From Filomicrobium sp. (GTDB lineage: Bacteria > Pseudomonadota > Alphaproteobacteria > Rhizobiales > Hyphomicrobiaceae): 32,785 nt of DNA. How positions within the stretch are numbered: position 1 is the first letter of the stretch; each line of letters starts with the position of its first letter. Both the position numbers and the translations under genes were made by a program. Under the pieces are notes generated by a model. The model saw only the letters and a list, made by a program, of their open reading frames with translations, did no database searches and was not told the origin of the DNA. This document shows positions 1 to 8,107 of this stretch, piece after piece. Where the stretch lies: contig NZGY01000103.1 in assembly GCA_002689605.1 (NCBI GenBank), forward strand, positions 19,437-52,221, given 5' to 3'.

Positions 1-315
1 CGCGTTGACTTCCTCTACGATGTGCTTTCACCCAGAAAAAAATCGTTGATCGATATCATCGGGTACCTGTTCCTCTTGCTTCCGATTCTGATCTGGGTGA
101 GCTGGGCGCTCTACGTTTACTTCTTTGAAGCCTACCAGGTTAATGAACAGTCGGGTGAGTCCGCATGGAATCCAATCATCTGGCCGTTCAAATTCACATT
201 CGCATTCGGTTTCTTCTTGTTCACCATGCAAACGGTTGCTGAAACGATCAAGTGCGCTCTCGTCATCATGGGCCGTGAAATACCGGCTCCAAATCTACCG
301 CGGGGGCTGCACTAA
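1..315 (+). CDS. TRAP transporter small permease (DctQ-type), 3' part only
   Basis: This is the C-terminal part of the small membrane subunit of a tripartite TRAP transporter, which with the large permease and a periplasmic binding protein imports organic acids or similar solutes using an ion gradient. The frame is open from the first base of the window (RVDFLYDVLSPR...), so the gene begins upstream. The GTG at 22 is internal and not the start. Two hydrophobic segments are visible, around bases 58-125 and 178-275. The segment just before the first one has the DctQ-like pattern in which a V-D-F-L stretch is followed by a basic patch. Its stop codon overlaps the start of the large permease by one base (TAATG), so the two are translated together. 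The binding protein gene (DctP) is not in the window and probably lies upstream. The substrate is unknown; the neighbouring catabolic genes suggest an acid or amide that feeds that pathway. Confidence 0.85.
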   Translation, partial: RVDFLYDVLSPRKKSLIDIIGYLFLLLPILIWVSWALYVYFFEAYQVNEQSGESAWNPIIWPFKFTFAFGFFLFTMQTVAETIKCALVIMGREIPAPNLPRGLH

Positions 316-1658
316 TGGCTGTCGAATTTGCACTCTTAATGTTTCCAGCGCTGCTGGTTCTGCTGTTTTTCGGCTTTCCAGTAGCCTTCTCATTGATGGG
401 CATCGCGCTCATCTTTGGCGTCATCCGCTTTGGAGATGCCGCTCCGGCTCTGTTTCTATCCAAGGTCGACGAGGTCGCGTCGAACTACGTTCTTGGCGCC
501 GTGCCCTTGTTCATTTTCATGGGGTCATTGCTCGAAAGATCCGGTGTTGCCGAACGACTGTTTGAGGCGATTCATATGTGGACGCGACGTTTGCCTGGCG
601 GTTTAGGCGTCGGCACCGTTCTTCTGTGTGTTGTGTTCGCTGCCTCTACCGGTATCGTAGGCGCCACGGAAACGGTTGTGGGCTTGCTCGCCATCCCGGT
701 GATGTTGCGATATCAGTACAATAAGTCACTCATCTCAGGCACAATCTGCGCCGGTGGCTCGCTTGGAACGATTATTCCGCCATCAGTCGTCGTGGTCATC
801 CTCGGCCCCGTCGCAGACGCATCCATCGGTGACCTGTTCGCAGGCATGATCATACCGGGCTTGATGCTGGCAGGATGTTACATCTTCTACATAATTGTAC
901 GATGCACACTGGTTCCGTCGGATGGCCCGCGCATGCCACCAAGTGACAACGAACCGTCTTTTGGTCAGAAACTCTGGATCACCGCGACAGCCCTTATCCC
1001 ACCATTCATGCTCATCTTTATTGTGTTGGGCACGATCCTCATGGGTGTCGCAACACCCACCGAGGCGGCAGCATGTGGCGTGGTTGGCTCAACGATTATG
1101 GCGGCCGTCTACAAATCACTGTCCTGGGGAGTGATGAAAGAGGCGCTCTTTAAGACAGTCATCATTACAGCTATGATCTTGTTGATCCTTATCGGCGGTA
1201 CAATGTTTGCTGGTGTGTTCACGGCAGCTGGTGGCCTGGTCGGAATGCAGAACCTAGTGACTGCTGCGGAGTTGTCGAACTGGCAAACACTCGGCATCCT
1301 GCTACTACTAGCGTTCGCTGCCGGTTTCGTTCTGGACTTGATCTCGCTGATGTTGATTGTCGTTCCAATCGCGATGCCAATCATCACGACGTTCCCGTTC
1401 TACGATCTGGATCCGACACAGGTGAAGATCTGGTTCTCGATCTTGTTCTTGATCATGATACAGACAAGTTACCTGACGCCACCTATGGCACCAGCGATCT
1501 TCTATCTGCGCGGCATTAGTCCGCCAGAGATCACGCTCATGCACATGTACAAGGGTGTTATTCCATTCATCCTTCTGCACTTCGTTGTCATGGCGTGTGT
1601 GATCATATATCCGGACTTAGCACTCTGGTTGCCGACTATATTGTTCCGAGGCTTCTAA
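315..1658 (+). CDS. TRAP transporter large permease (DctM-type)
   Basis: This 447-residue protein is hydrophobic throughout and has the usual DctM length. It would be the ion-coupled transport subunit in the inner membrane. Typical features are the N-terminal hydrophobic hairpin with F-G-F-P-V-A-F-S, the segment G-S-L-L-E-R-S-G-V-A-E (about residues 69-79), the ATG-rich stretch T-G-I-V-G-A-T-E, the I-I-P-P-S loop, and near the C-terminus T-P-P-M-A-P with F-Y-L-R-G. All match the family in order. The start ATG overlaps the TAA stop of the small permease. A hairpin spans the stop codon and a stronger terminator-like hairpin follows about 30 bases downstream, so the TRAP transcript probably ends here. 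The substrate cannot be read from the sequence. Confidence 0.95.
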   Translation: MAVEFALLMFPALLVLLFFGFPVAFSLMGIALIFGVIRFGDAAPALFLSKVDEVASNYVLGAVPLFIFMGSLLERSGVAERLFEAIHMWTRRLPGGLGVGTVLLCVVFAASTGIVGATETVVGLLAIPVMLRYQYNKSLISGTICAGGSLGTIIPPSVVVVILGPVADASIGDLFAGMIIPGLMLAGCYIFYIIVRCTLVPSDGPRMPPSDNEPSFGQKLWITATALIPPFMLIFIVLGTILMGVATPTEAAACGVVGSTIMAAVYKSLSWGVMKEALFKTVIITAMILLILIGGTMFAGVFTAAGGLVGMQNLVTAAELSNWQTLGILLLLAFAAGFVLDLISLMLIVVPIAMPIITTFPFYDLDPTQVKIWFSILFLIMIQTSYLTPPMAPAIFYLRGISPPEITLMHMYKGVIPFILLHFVVMACVIIYPDLALWLPTILFRGF

Positions 1659-1667
1659 CGAGCCTCG
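1647..1667 (+). repeat. Hairpin across the stop codon of the TRAP large permease
   Basis: A perfect 7-base inverted repeat, CGAGGCT (1647-1653) and AGCCTCG (1661-1667), encloses the TAA stop. There is no T run, so it is unlikely to terminate alone. It may help protect the mRNA end. Confidence 0.4.
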
Positions 1668-1690
1668 CGATCAAATAACAAAGAACCAGG

Positions 1691-1720
1691 AAGGACGGCG
1701 CTAGCCGTCCTTCTCCGTTT
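1691..1720 (+). terminator. Rho-independent-type terminator after the TRAP operon
   Basis: A perfect 9-base stem, AAGGACGGC (1691-1699) and GCCGTCCTT (1704-1712), has a four-base GCTA loop and is followed by a short pyrimidine-rich tail ending in TTT at 1718-1720. The stem is GC-rich but the T tail is weak. It lies 33 bases past the permease stop and just before the next gene, so it probably separates the TRAP transcript from the hydrolase gene. Confidence 0.65.
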
Positions 1721-1734
1721 AGGGGCTAAGACTT

Positions 1735-2616
1735 ATGACAAGCAGCAACGATCTCATTACCCATCATTTCGCCGAGGTCGGCGAAGTCATGCTCCATTAT
1801 GTTACGGCAGGGTCCGGACCGCCGATTGTCTTGCTGCACGGATGGCCACAAACTTGGTATGAGTGGCGCCATATCATTCCACGCTTGGCAGAGCGTTTCA
1901 CTGTTATAGCACCCGACCTGCGTGGCCTCGGGGATTCTTCACGGCCATTGTCAGGCTATGACAAGAAGACAGTTTCAGGCGACGTCTGGCGCCTTGTCAG
2001 CGAGCAGCTTGGACATGAGACTTTTCACCTCGTCGGCCATGATTGGGGCGGCCCAACGGCCTTTGCGCTCGCAGCTGCGCATCCCGAATCCATTAGGACT
2101 TTGACAATCGTTGACGTTGTGATCCCAGGCGACGGCGGTGATTTCTCAGAAGGTGGTCGTCGTTGGCATCATCAGTTTCACATAACGCCAGATCTTCCTG
2201 AAGCACTCATAACCGGACGTGAGCGAACCTATCTACAGTGGTTCTACCAAACCTTTTCGTACAAATCTGACGCGATTGACGACGACGCATTGAATGAATT
2301 TGTGCGCACGTACAGTCAACGAGGCGCGCTGCGCGCAGGCTTCAACTTTTACCGCTCCATTGGACAAGATGCAGCGGACAACGCTGCACTTCTTAAGACA
2401 GGCTTCAAACTGCCGATGCCTGTTTTGGCAATCGGTGGCGGCGTAAGCTACCCGCACGGTCGCGGACGTGGAACCAGCGTCGAGGAAAGCCTGCGGCGCG
2501 TAGCCAACAACGTCAGGGGCGAAGTCATTCCAGAATGCGGACACTTCGTGCCCGAGGAACAGCCGGAAAAATTGACAGCATTACTGCTGGATTTTCTCAA
2601 TACATCAGGCCCCTGA
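1735..2616 (+). CDS. Alpha/beta hydrolase, epoxide hydrolase or dehalogenase-like (Asp nucleophile)
   Basis: This 293-residue cytoplasmic alpha/beta hydrolase has the oxyanion motif H-G-W-P at residues 35-38 and the nucleophile elbow G-H-D-W-G-G with Asp103. The late catalytic His is His270 in G-H-F-V-P-E. An Asp nucleophile, in place of Ser, places it with soluble epoxide hydrolases and haloalkane or haloacetate dehalogenases, which act through a covalent alkyl-enzyme ester. The pattern P-D-L-R-G-L-G-D-S-S at 60-69 is also typical. The cap region (about 140-220) contains several Trp and Tyr residues, but the substrate cannot be assigned. The start follows a GGGG stretch about ten bases upstream. 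An exporter gene follows after 30 bases, so the two may be co-transcribed. Confidence 0.88.
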   Translation: MTSSNDLITHHFAEVGEVMLHYVTAGSGPPIVLLHGWPQTWYEWRHIIPRLAERFTVIAPDLRGLGDSSRPLSGYDKKTVSGDVWRLVSEQLGHETFHLVGHDWGGPTAFALAAAHPESIRTLTIVDVVIPGDGGDFSEGGRRWHHQFHITPDLPEALITGRERTYLQWFYQTFSYKSDAIDDDALNEFVRTYSQRGALRAGFNFYRSIGQDAADNAALLKTGFKLPMPVLAIGGGVSYPHGRGRGTSVEESLRRVANNVRGEVIPECGHFVPEEQPEKLTALLLDFLNTSGP

Positions 2617-2646
2617 TCGATCGAACAAGGCATATCCGGATTACGA

Positions 2647-3552
2647 ATGAATACACCCACCGGTCGCCTGAAAAGTAATGCCTCGAAAGGCATCATGTAT
2701 ATGTGCCTGGCAGTACTTTTGATGCCGGTCATGAACGCCTGCGCCAAATCACTCACAGTCGACTACCCGGTGATGCAGGTTGTATGGGCGCGTTTCACCG
2801 GTCATCTCGTGTGTATGACGCTGGTGTTTTGGCCAAAGCGTGGTTGGCGCTTGTTTCAGAGCGCAAACTACCCGTTGCAGCTCGCACGCTCTGCGATCAT
2901 GTTTCTCTCCAATAGCGTCTACATCGCCGCATTATCAACCGTTGCTCTCGCGACTGCCTCCGCCGTCATGTTTACGGCTCCTCTCATCGTAACGGCATTG
3001 TCTGCGCCTTTCCTTGGAGAGAAGGTCGGCATCCGTCGATGGAGTGCCATCGTCGTCGGCTTCATCGGTGCACTGGTAATTATTCGCCCGGGTGTTACGA
3101 CGCCAAACTTTGATGCATCGGGTTTAGGGTTGGCACTCTTGTTCGCCTCATCAACCTGCTTTGCCATCTACCAGTTACTGACGCGACGTCTATCAGATCG
3201 CGACTCGGCAGAGACGAACATCGTCTACACAGGATTGATCGCCGCCCTTGTCATGTCTTTCGCGATGCCTCTGATCTTCATCGCTCCCAAGGATACGATC
3301 GACACAAGCCTGTTTCTGATCGTCGGTATTCTCGGTGGATTTATGCAGTATTTCGTTGCCAAAGCGCTTGAGGAGGCACCAGCTTCTGTGGTGTCTCCTT
3401 ATCTCTACGGCGAACTGGTTGTTGCTGTCGCCGTGGGCTTTGCAGTGTTCGGTGATTTTCCCGACCACTGGACACTTGTCGGCGCAGCTACAATAGCTGC
3501 GAGCGGCCTCTACATTGCTTATCGAGAAGCTCTATTCCGCCGCGCAAAATAA
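2647..3552 (+). CDS. DMT-superfamily EamA transporter
   Basis: This 301-residue protein has about ten predicted membrane spans in two repeated EamA halves, roughly residues 14-145 and 158-293. Each half ends with the usual V-G-F-x-G-A or A-G-L-type helix; G-F-I-G-A-L-V-I-I-R-P (about 139-149) closes the first. Proteins of this family export metabolites, amino acids or drugs across the inner membrane, but individual substrates are rarely predictable. It lies 30 bases after the hydrolase gene on the same strand and ends 33 bases from the convergent PanB-like gene. It may export an intermediate or simply be a passenger. Confidence 0.9.
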   Translation: MNTPTGRLKSNASKGIMYMCLAVLLMPVMNACAKSLTVDYPVMQVVWARFTGHLVCMTLVFWPKRGWRLFQSANYPLQLARSAIMFLSNSVYIAALSTVALATASAVMFTAPLIVTALSAPFLGEKVGIRRWSAIVVGFIGALVIIRPGVTTPNFDASGLGLALLFASSTCFAIYQLLTRRLSDRDSAETNIVYTGLIAALVMSFAMPLIFIAPKDTIDTSLFLIVGILGGFMQYFVAKALEEAPASVVSPYLYGELVVAVAVGFAVFGDFPDHWTLVGAATIAASGLYIAYREALFRRAK

Positions 3553-3585
3553 CATGTCGTCATTGAGTGCACAGAGAGCAGAACC

Positions 3586-4491
3586 CTATGAGCCCTCTTT
3601 CTCAACTTTCTCCAGGAACTCATCCATCAAGTTTGCAGGCGCCTTGATTACGTGTTCAGGCGCAGGAAAAGCATTGTTGCGTACGTCGTCTACGAACTCG
3701 CGGAACCCGGCGATACGCTCTCTCTGCATTTCTTCTTTCATCTTATAAAGGTTGCGGTACTGCTTCGAGTGTCGTGGGTACGGTGGAGGGTTGTTACCCA
3801 ATATATCTTCTGCAAAAAGAAACTGAATGTCACCACCACTTCCCGCGCCAATGGATGACGTCATCAGCGTCGTGCGTTTCGAAATCTCGACCAGTAGCTC
3901 TTCCGGAATGACTTCGACTTCGACGGCATAGGCTCCTGCCTCTTCCAGGGCTTTGATCTCGCGGTATACCCAAAGCGCTTCGTCGATGGTTTTGCCAACA
4001 GCGCGCAAGCCGCCTGTCCAGGTACTCTTGCGCGGCACGAGTCCAGCATGACCTTGGATTGGAATTCCTGCGTCCGCCGCAGCCCTTACAAACATCGGAC
4101 TCCACTGGCACATGATGGCATCGGCACCAAGCTTCATCGCATCGTATCCGAGACGCACAGCCTCGGTTTCACTGGCTGCGGCAACGAGTGGAACCGAAAA
4201 AGCCATAAACGTATTAGGTGCAGCTCGCCGAATAGCCGCCGCAGGTTCAGGCTGACTGGGATCAAACCGAACTTTCATGGTATCGATGCCGGCTTCTTCA
4301 GCAGCGGCTGCTTCTTCGGGTGAGAAAGGAAGCGTTTCAGTCAGGGTACGCTTCCCCTTCTGATCGCGCAGACCTTTAACGGTGTAATTGCGCGTACCAT
4401 ATGCACCCCCCAGCGTCATAATGCGCGTCAGACCGCGCTGCGCTGCATCTCGCGGTGGAATACCCCCATCTCCAGTCGCATGACTAGCCAT
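3586..4491 (-). CDS. PanB-like (ketopantoate hydroxymethyltransferase fold) protein, divergent
   Basis: This 301-residue protein is recognisable as a distant PanB homologue, with A-P-N followed by a beta strand, G-H-A-G-L-V-P-R (G-H-x-G-L-x-P-x in PanB), a long helix ending in L-E-E-A-G-A, the strand with E-V-I-P, and S-I-G-A-G. PanB transfers a hydroxymethyl group to 2-oxoisovalerate in pantothenate synthesis. By my hand alignment the general base Glu is kept (E193), but the metal ligand Asp84 of E. coli is Ser99 here and Glu114 is Gln129. The N-terminal third hardly matches. A biosynthetic role is therefore doubtful, and a lyase or aldolase step in the neighbouring degradation pathway is more likely. 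The ATG at 4491 is chosen over the TTG at 4494 because a GGAGG lies nine bases upstream. It is the last gene of the minus-strand cluster, after a 159-base gap. Confidence 0.75.
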   Translation of the reverse strand: MASHATGDGGIPPRDAAQRGLTRIMTLGGAYGTRNYTVKGLRDQKGKRTLTETLPFSPEEAAAAEEAGIDTMKVRFDPSQPEPAAAIRRAAPNTFMAFSVPLVAAASETEAVRLGYDAMKLGADAIMCQWSPMFVRAAADAGIPIQGHAGLVPRKSTWTGGLRAVGKTIDEALWVYREIKALEEAGAYAVEVEVIPEELLVEISKRTTLMTSSIGAGSGGDIQFLFAEDILGNNPPPYPRHSKQYRNLYKMKEEMQRERIAGFREFVDDVRNNAFPAPEHVIKAPANLMDEFLEKVEKEGS

Positions 4492-4494
4492 CAA

Positions 4495-4653
4495 TCCCGT
4501 CCTCCCACATTGACGATTGCTATTCGCTCCATCTTGAGCGCGCAGTCGCGATAGCGCAAGTCATAGGCGCTCCGAGACAACACAATTCCCTGATCGATTT
4601 TTCGTTCTGCGAACTGCAAGAAACAGAGATTGGGTCAACGCAGCTGACGTCTA
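4495..4653. other. Gap between the ferredoxin and PanB-like genes
   Basis: This stretch of about 160 bases contains no convincing coding frame. Apart from the ribosome binding site of the PanB-like gene (GGAGG on the minus strand near 4500-4505) I see no clear promoter or terminator. The gap is much longer than the others in this cluster, so the PanB-like gene may have its own promoter here. Confidence 0.4.
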
Positions 4654-4983
4654 CTACAAGCGCTCAGCAGGAGGGCCAATCTCAGTTACGAGATCACGCA
4701 CGAGTGGCTTATTAGCTAGCGGTGCGAGCATCATCTCACGTGTTTCCAGCCGGGCAAGACAGGCGTAGACGACCTTATCGTCGATACGCATCATGCACTC
4801 CTTGCAAGCGTTTGCACTGATACATGAGAATCGAAACGCAAGTGTGGGGTCCTTGTTCACCCGAATCCATCGCAGCCCATCCAGTACAGATTGTCCCGGC
4901 TGAAATGGGACATCAAAACTTTCGTGCTGACCTGGAGCTTCCGCGGTTCCGCGAGCGATAATCAATCTTGCTGTCTCAGTCAT
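4654..4983 (-). CDS. Single-domain [2Fe-2S] ferredoxin, SdhB/FrdB N-terminal domain type
   Basis: This 109-residue protein matches only the N-terminal plant-type ferredoxin domain of succinate dehydrogenase/fumarate reductase iron-sulfur subunits. The cluster ligands appear as C-x5-C-x2-C-x11-C, at Cys54, Cys60, Cys63 and Cys75. The second domain of normal SdhB/FrdB (about 120 more residues with two Cys groups for the 4Fe-4S and 3Fe-4S clusters) is absent, and no downstream frame supplies it. The start ATG overlaps the TGA stop of the flavoprotein gene by four bases (4980-4983), which strongly suggests a two-subunit complex. It probably passes electrons from the flavoprotein to an external carrier. 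A membrane anchor is not encoded nearby. Confidence 0.85.
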   Translation of the reverse strand: MTETARLIIARGTAEAPGQHESFDVPFQPGQSVLDGLRWIRVNKDPTLAFRFSCISANACKECMMRIDDKVVYACLARLETREMMLAPLANKPLVRDLVTEIGPPAERL

Positions 4984-6689
4984 ATGGGCGACTCCAAATC
5001 GCTTGCTGCCGGACCTTGGACAACAGACAACGTCTCACCATCCATTTCGACAAATTGATTTAGCGTCCATTCTTCCATCAGACCAGGATGATCTTCGCGT
5101 TGATGCGCCCCACGGCTCTCATTCCTGGACAAAGCAGATTCAACAACTGCGCGGCCTATGAGCAACATGTTCCGCAGATCAAACCAATCAACCCGTGACG
5201 GATGGAAGACATCAAGCGCTCCAGGCGGCACAGCCCCGATCTTATTCTCTAGTTCCGCAATGACAGACAAAGCTTGTTGCAGACTTTCTCTTGTCTTAAA
5301 CGGGCCAGCATAGTCAGACATCGCAGACTGGAGATTCGCGATCAGAGCAGCCGTATTGACTTCATCGCCTCTGGCATTCACCAATTCTTTGGCTCGGCTG
5401 GCCGACGCTTCCCCAGTTGTGGACCAAGGCGCTGCGCCACCATTTGCAGCAATCTTTGCCGCAGACCGTCCGGCCTGTCGGCCAAATGCCAGCGCCTCGG
5501 TTATGGCATTACCTGACAGCCGGTTCGCGCCGTTAGCACCACCGACCGCCTCCCCTGAAGCATAGAGCCCGGGCACACCAGTCCACATATCTGTATCGAC
5601 CTCAACCCCACCCATATGATAGTGCGCAATCGGAGAAACCTCGATCGGCATTCGGGTAAGATCAATACCGTTGTCCTTCAGCTTCTTGATGACCGGACCG
5701 AATGCGCCGTCAAGCTCCTGCTCGCTGAGATGTTCAAAACTGAGGTAGGCGCCGCCTCTAGGTGATCCCCGTCCAGCTGCCACTTCTTTCGTTATGGCGT
5801 ACGTTGCCGCATCACGCGTGATGACATAGCGGCCATCCTCACTGGTGCCATAACGCTCGGTAAACTCTTCCATGTTGCCATTGAGAAGCCGTCCGCCCAG
5901 CTTGTAGCGGAACGGATCCCACATGATCGGGTCAAGCCCGATGATCCGCGGCGCGAGGTGACCGATCGGAAAGAACTGTACAAACTCCATATCAATCAGC
6001 CGCGCACCAGCCCGCAGAGCCAAGGCATACCCATCTCCGCCCATATTGAACGAGGCACTGCTGCGCCTGTAGAGCCGGGTCAGACCGCCGGTTGCTATCA
6101 CCGTCGCCTTGGCTACAATTGTCACCAAACGGCCAGTGCTGACCTCAAATGCAACAGCGCCAACCACAGCGTTGCCTGATCGAACCAGATCTACAATCAA
6201 CAAGTCCCCAACCCGCCGAATTTTATCTTCATGCTGGTGAAGGACTTTGCGCAGCGTTTTCGAAACTGCCGGCCCAGTGTTGAGAAAATCGACATAGACA
6301 CAGCGCGGACGATCATGTCCCGGTGCATGCGCTGATTTGATCTCTCCATTCTCACGAGCCCAGCCAACGCCCCAATCATCCATCTCCCGGATCACCTCCG
6401 GGCCAGCCTCGCATAGCAAGCGTGCGAGTGTCTCATTACAAAGCCCGCGCCCGGAGCTGAGAGTATCTGCCAAATGAAACGAAGGATCGTCAGGTGCAGC
6501 GTCTGAGCCAAGTGCAACAGCGACGGTCATCATGGCCATGACTGTCGCGCCGCTACGCCCGATCAGACTGCGGTCGGCAAGAAGTACGCTGGCGCCATTG
6601 CGGGCCGCTTCGATTGCCGCGTACATCCCAGCGCCGCCGGCACCTATAACCAGGACATCAGATTCAACATGAACGCTTTCAATACCCAC
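4980..6689 (-). CDS. FAD-dependent oxidoreductase, fumarate reductase/succinate dehydrogenase flavoprotein family
   Basis: This 569-residue protein has an N-terminal FAD-binding Rossmann motif G-A-G-G-A-G (16-21). It also has family signatures including G-R-G (306-308), the active-site His in H-Y-H-M-G-G (356-361), Arg292 in T-R-D, and G-A-N-R-L-S-G-N (387-394). These are the positions used for hydride and proton transfer in FrdA, SdhA, AprA and NadB. The segment that carries the covalent-FAD His in SdhA/FrdA reads S-G-A-T here (46-49), so the FAD is probably non-covalent, as in NadB or AprA. Translation starts at GTG 6689, 11 bases after the amidohydrolase stop. Its partner ferredoxin overlaps its end. 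It probably oxidises or reduces a C-C bond of a pathway acid. The exact substrate is unknown. Confidence 0.85.
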   Translation of the reverse strand: MGIESVHVESDVLVIGAGGAGMYAAIEAARNGASVLLADRSLIGRSGATVMAMMTVAVALGSDAAPDDPSFHLADTLSSGRGLCNETLARLLCEAGPEVIREMDDWGVGWARENGEIKSAHAPGHDRPRCVYVDFLNTGPAVSKTLRKVLHQHEDKIRRVGDLLIVDLVRSGNAVVGAVAFEVSTGRLVTIVAKATVIATGGLTRLYRRSSASFNMGGDGYALALRAGARLIDMEFVQFFPIGHLAPRIIGLDPIMWDPFRYKLGGRLLNGNMEEFTERYGTSEDGRYVITRDAATYAITKEVAAGRGSPRGGAYLSFEHLSEQELDGAFGPVIKKLKDNGIDLTRMPIEVSPIAHYHMGGVEVDTDMWTGVPGLYASGEAVGGANGANRLSGNAITEALAFGRQAGRSAAKIAANGGAAPWSTTGEASASRAKELVNARGDEVNTAALIANLQSAMSDYAGPFKTRESLQQALSVIAELENKIGAVPPGALDVFHPSRVDWFDLRNMLLIGRAVVESALSRNESRGAHQREDHPGLMEEWTLNQFVEMDGETLSVVQGPAASDLESPI

Positions 6690-6700
6690 CAGTGCTCTAC

Positions 6701-7954
6701 CTATGCTGCAATCGCGTCAGGAACCAATGGCGATATCACATCATAGCGCACGCCGTCCTTGAGGCAGTACAGTGGTCGGATCAGTTTTTCACTAACCTCT
6801 TCGGCGCCGCTATTGTCGGACAATAGAAAGCGACCACTATCGATCGACAAGACACTCACGTCAGCTGGTCTTCCGACCTGCAATGATCCGATCTCATCGT
6901 CCATGCCCAGCATCGAAGCAGGATTGGATGTAACCATCGCCACAATAGTTTGCAGCTCGACACCAAGGTGAAGCATCTCAGTCATCGCGATAGTCAGATT
7001 GAACGGTGCCACACCAAAAAACGGATTGGCCTCTCGGTCAGAATTAGAGCCGCCACTTGGCACAGTCACATTGTAGCCATGCATATCCGCACCAAGCGTG
7101 TGAGGAATGATACCAGCGTCCAACGCAATTCTGGCAACCTCAAAGCTAAAGTGAGAGCCATGCCCTACGTCAACACGAACGCCGCGATTGTGAACCGCCT
7201 CAAGCAATATCGGATGAACCTCGCCTTTGCTCGACACAAAGCCTCCAGGATGCCGCGTAAATGGATGCGCCATAATATCTCCAGGCTCCATCAGCGGTGT
7301 GAGTTCCTGAATTAACTCATCCGCATCAGGAATTTCGGCCGAGTCAGCCGTCGGCCACAACTGGCCGAGATGGATATAAAGCGGTAGTTTGGTCTCGCGT
7401 GAAATTTCCTTACCGATCTTGATCACGTCCATTCCCCAACGGGATTGACCGCCAATCTCAGCATGGGCCTTGATACCGCGAACCATATCCAGGTTTTCAA
7501 GAGCTACCTTGATCGTGTGTTCTTTATTGACCCCACCGGGACCATAGAGATCTGGATAGAGATGCCCCTCGAGTCCACCGACGAGATAACAAGAAATAAA
7601 GCACAACGCCCGTGTCGTTGAAGGTTCGGCCACATAGTGACGGAAACCACCGATGGTCATGCAGCTCGGGCCACCCTGATCCACCAGTGTTGTAACTCCG
7701 GATTGGATACCGACCATGTCGGCATTCAAACCAAACTTTCCAGTGACGTGTTGATAGACATGAGCATGCGTATCGATCATTCCGGGGATAACCAACTGAC
7801 CCGCAGCATCTATTCGCTCTGAAGCTTCAGCTTGAGAAAGGTCAGTATCGACCGCAGAAATCTTGCCCTTTGAGATCCCAACGTCGAAGCGGCCGTTGCG
7901 ACCAGCTGCCGGATCAATCAGCGTACCATTCTCGATAATTACGTCGTGCATCAT
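6701..7954 (-). CDS. Amidohydrolase, dihydroorotase/deacetylase-like metallohydrolase
   Basis: This 417-residue member of the amidohydrolase superfamily should have a TIM barrel and metal centre. The N-terminal beta sandwich strand leads into P-G-M-I-D-T-H-A-H, with metal ligands His63 and His65. A probable carbamylated Lys is Lys162 in I-K-A-H, followed by His195 (Y-I-H-L-G), His230 (A-H-P-F) and Asp290 (G-A-D-M-H-G). This is the order found in dihydroorotase, hydantoinase and the amidohydrolase/deacetylase group. Such enzymes hydrolyse cyclic amides, imides or N-acyl compounds. Two ATGs are adjacent (7954 and 7951); AGGAG lies just upstream and is better spaced for the second. It is the first gene of the minus-strand cluster and diverges from the Mo hydroxylase genes, which suggests that it opens a ring oxidised by that enzyme. 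Confidence 0.85.
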   Translation of the reverse strand: MMHDVIIENGTLIDPAAGRNGRFDVGISKGKISAVDTDLSQAEASERIDAAGQLVIPGMIDTHAHVYQHVTGKFGLNADMVGIQSGVTTLVDQGGPSCMTIGGFRHYVAEPSTTRALCFISCYLVGGLEGHLYPDLYGPGGVNKEHTIKVALENLDMVRGIKAHAEIGGQSRWGMDVIKIGKEISRETKLPLYIHLGQLWPTADSAEIPDADELIQELTPLMEPGDIMAHPFTRHPGGFVSSKGEVHPILLEAVHNRGVRVDVGHGSHFSFEVARIALDAGIIPHTLGADMHGYNVTVPSGGSNSDREANPFFGVAPFNLTIAMTEMLHLGVELQTIVAMVTSNPASMLGMDDEIGSLQVGRPADVSVLSIDSGRFLLSDNSGAEEVSEKLIRPLYCLKDGVRYDVISPLVPDAIAA

Positions 7955-8107
7955 GCTCTCCTACCGGAATTGCCCAATGGGTCCGATCAGCATTTGAATA
8001 TGCAAAGCGTCTTTGCTTTCATAACCTCTGTCAAGCGCGTAGTATAAGATGAACTTAAACGATCATTGATCAGTTGAAATAGCTTCCTCTCACTTGGTGG
8101 TGTTCCC
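7955..8107. promoter_or_regulatory. Divergent promoter region, amidohydrolase / Mo hydroxylase
   Basis: These 153 bases separate two divergently read operons and must hold both promoters. Two small palindromes are present: GCAAAG-CGT-CTTTGC at 8002-8016 and GATCA-T-TGATC at 8061-8071. A TATAAG hexamer at 8043-8048 could be a -10 element for the plus-strand genes, but I see no well-spaced -35. The palindromes are operator candidates; no regulator gene is present in the window. Confidence 0.5.
8002..8016. repeat. Perfect 6-base inverted repeat, candidate operator
   Basis: GCAAAG (8002-8007) and CTTTGC (8011-8016) are separated by CGT. It lies midway between two divergent operons, where a shared regulator would bind. 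It is short enough to occur by chance. Confidence 0.35.
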
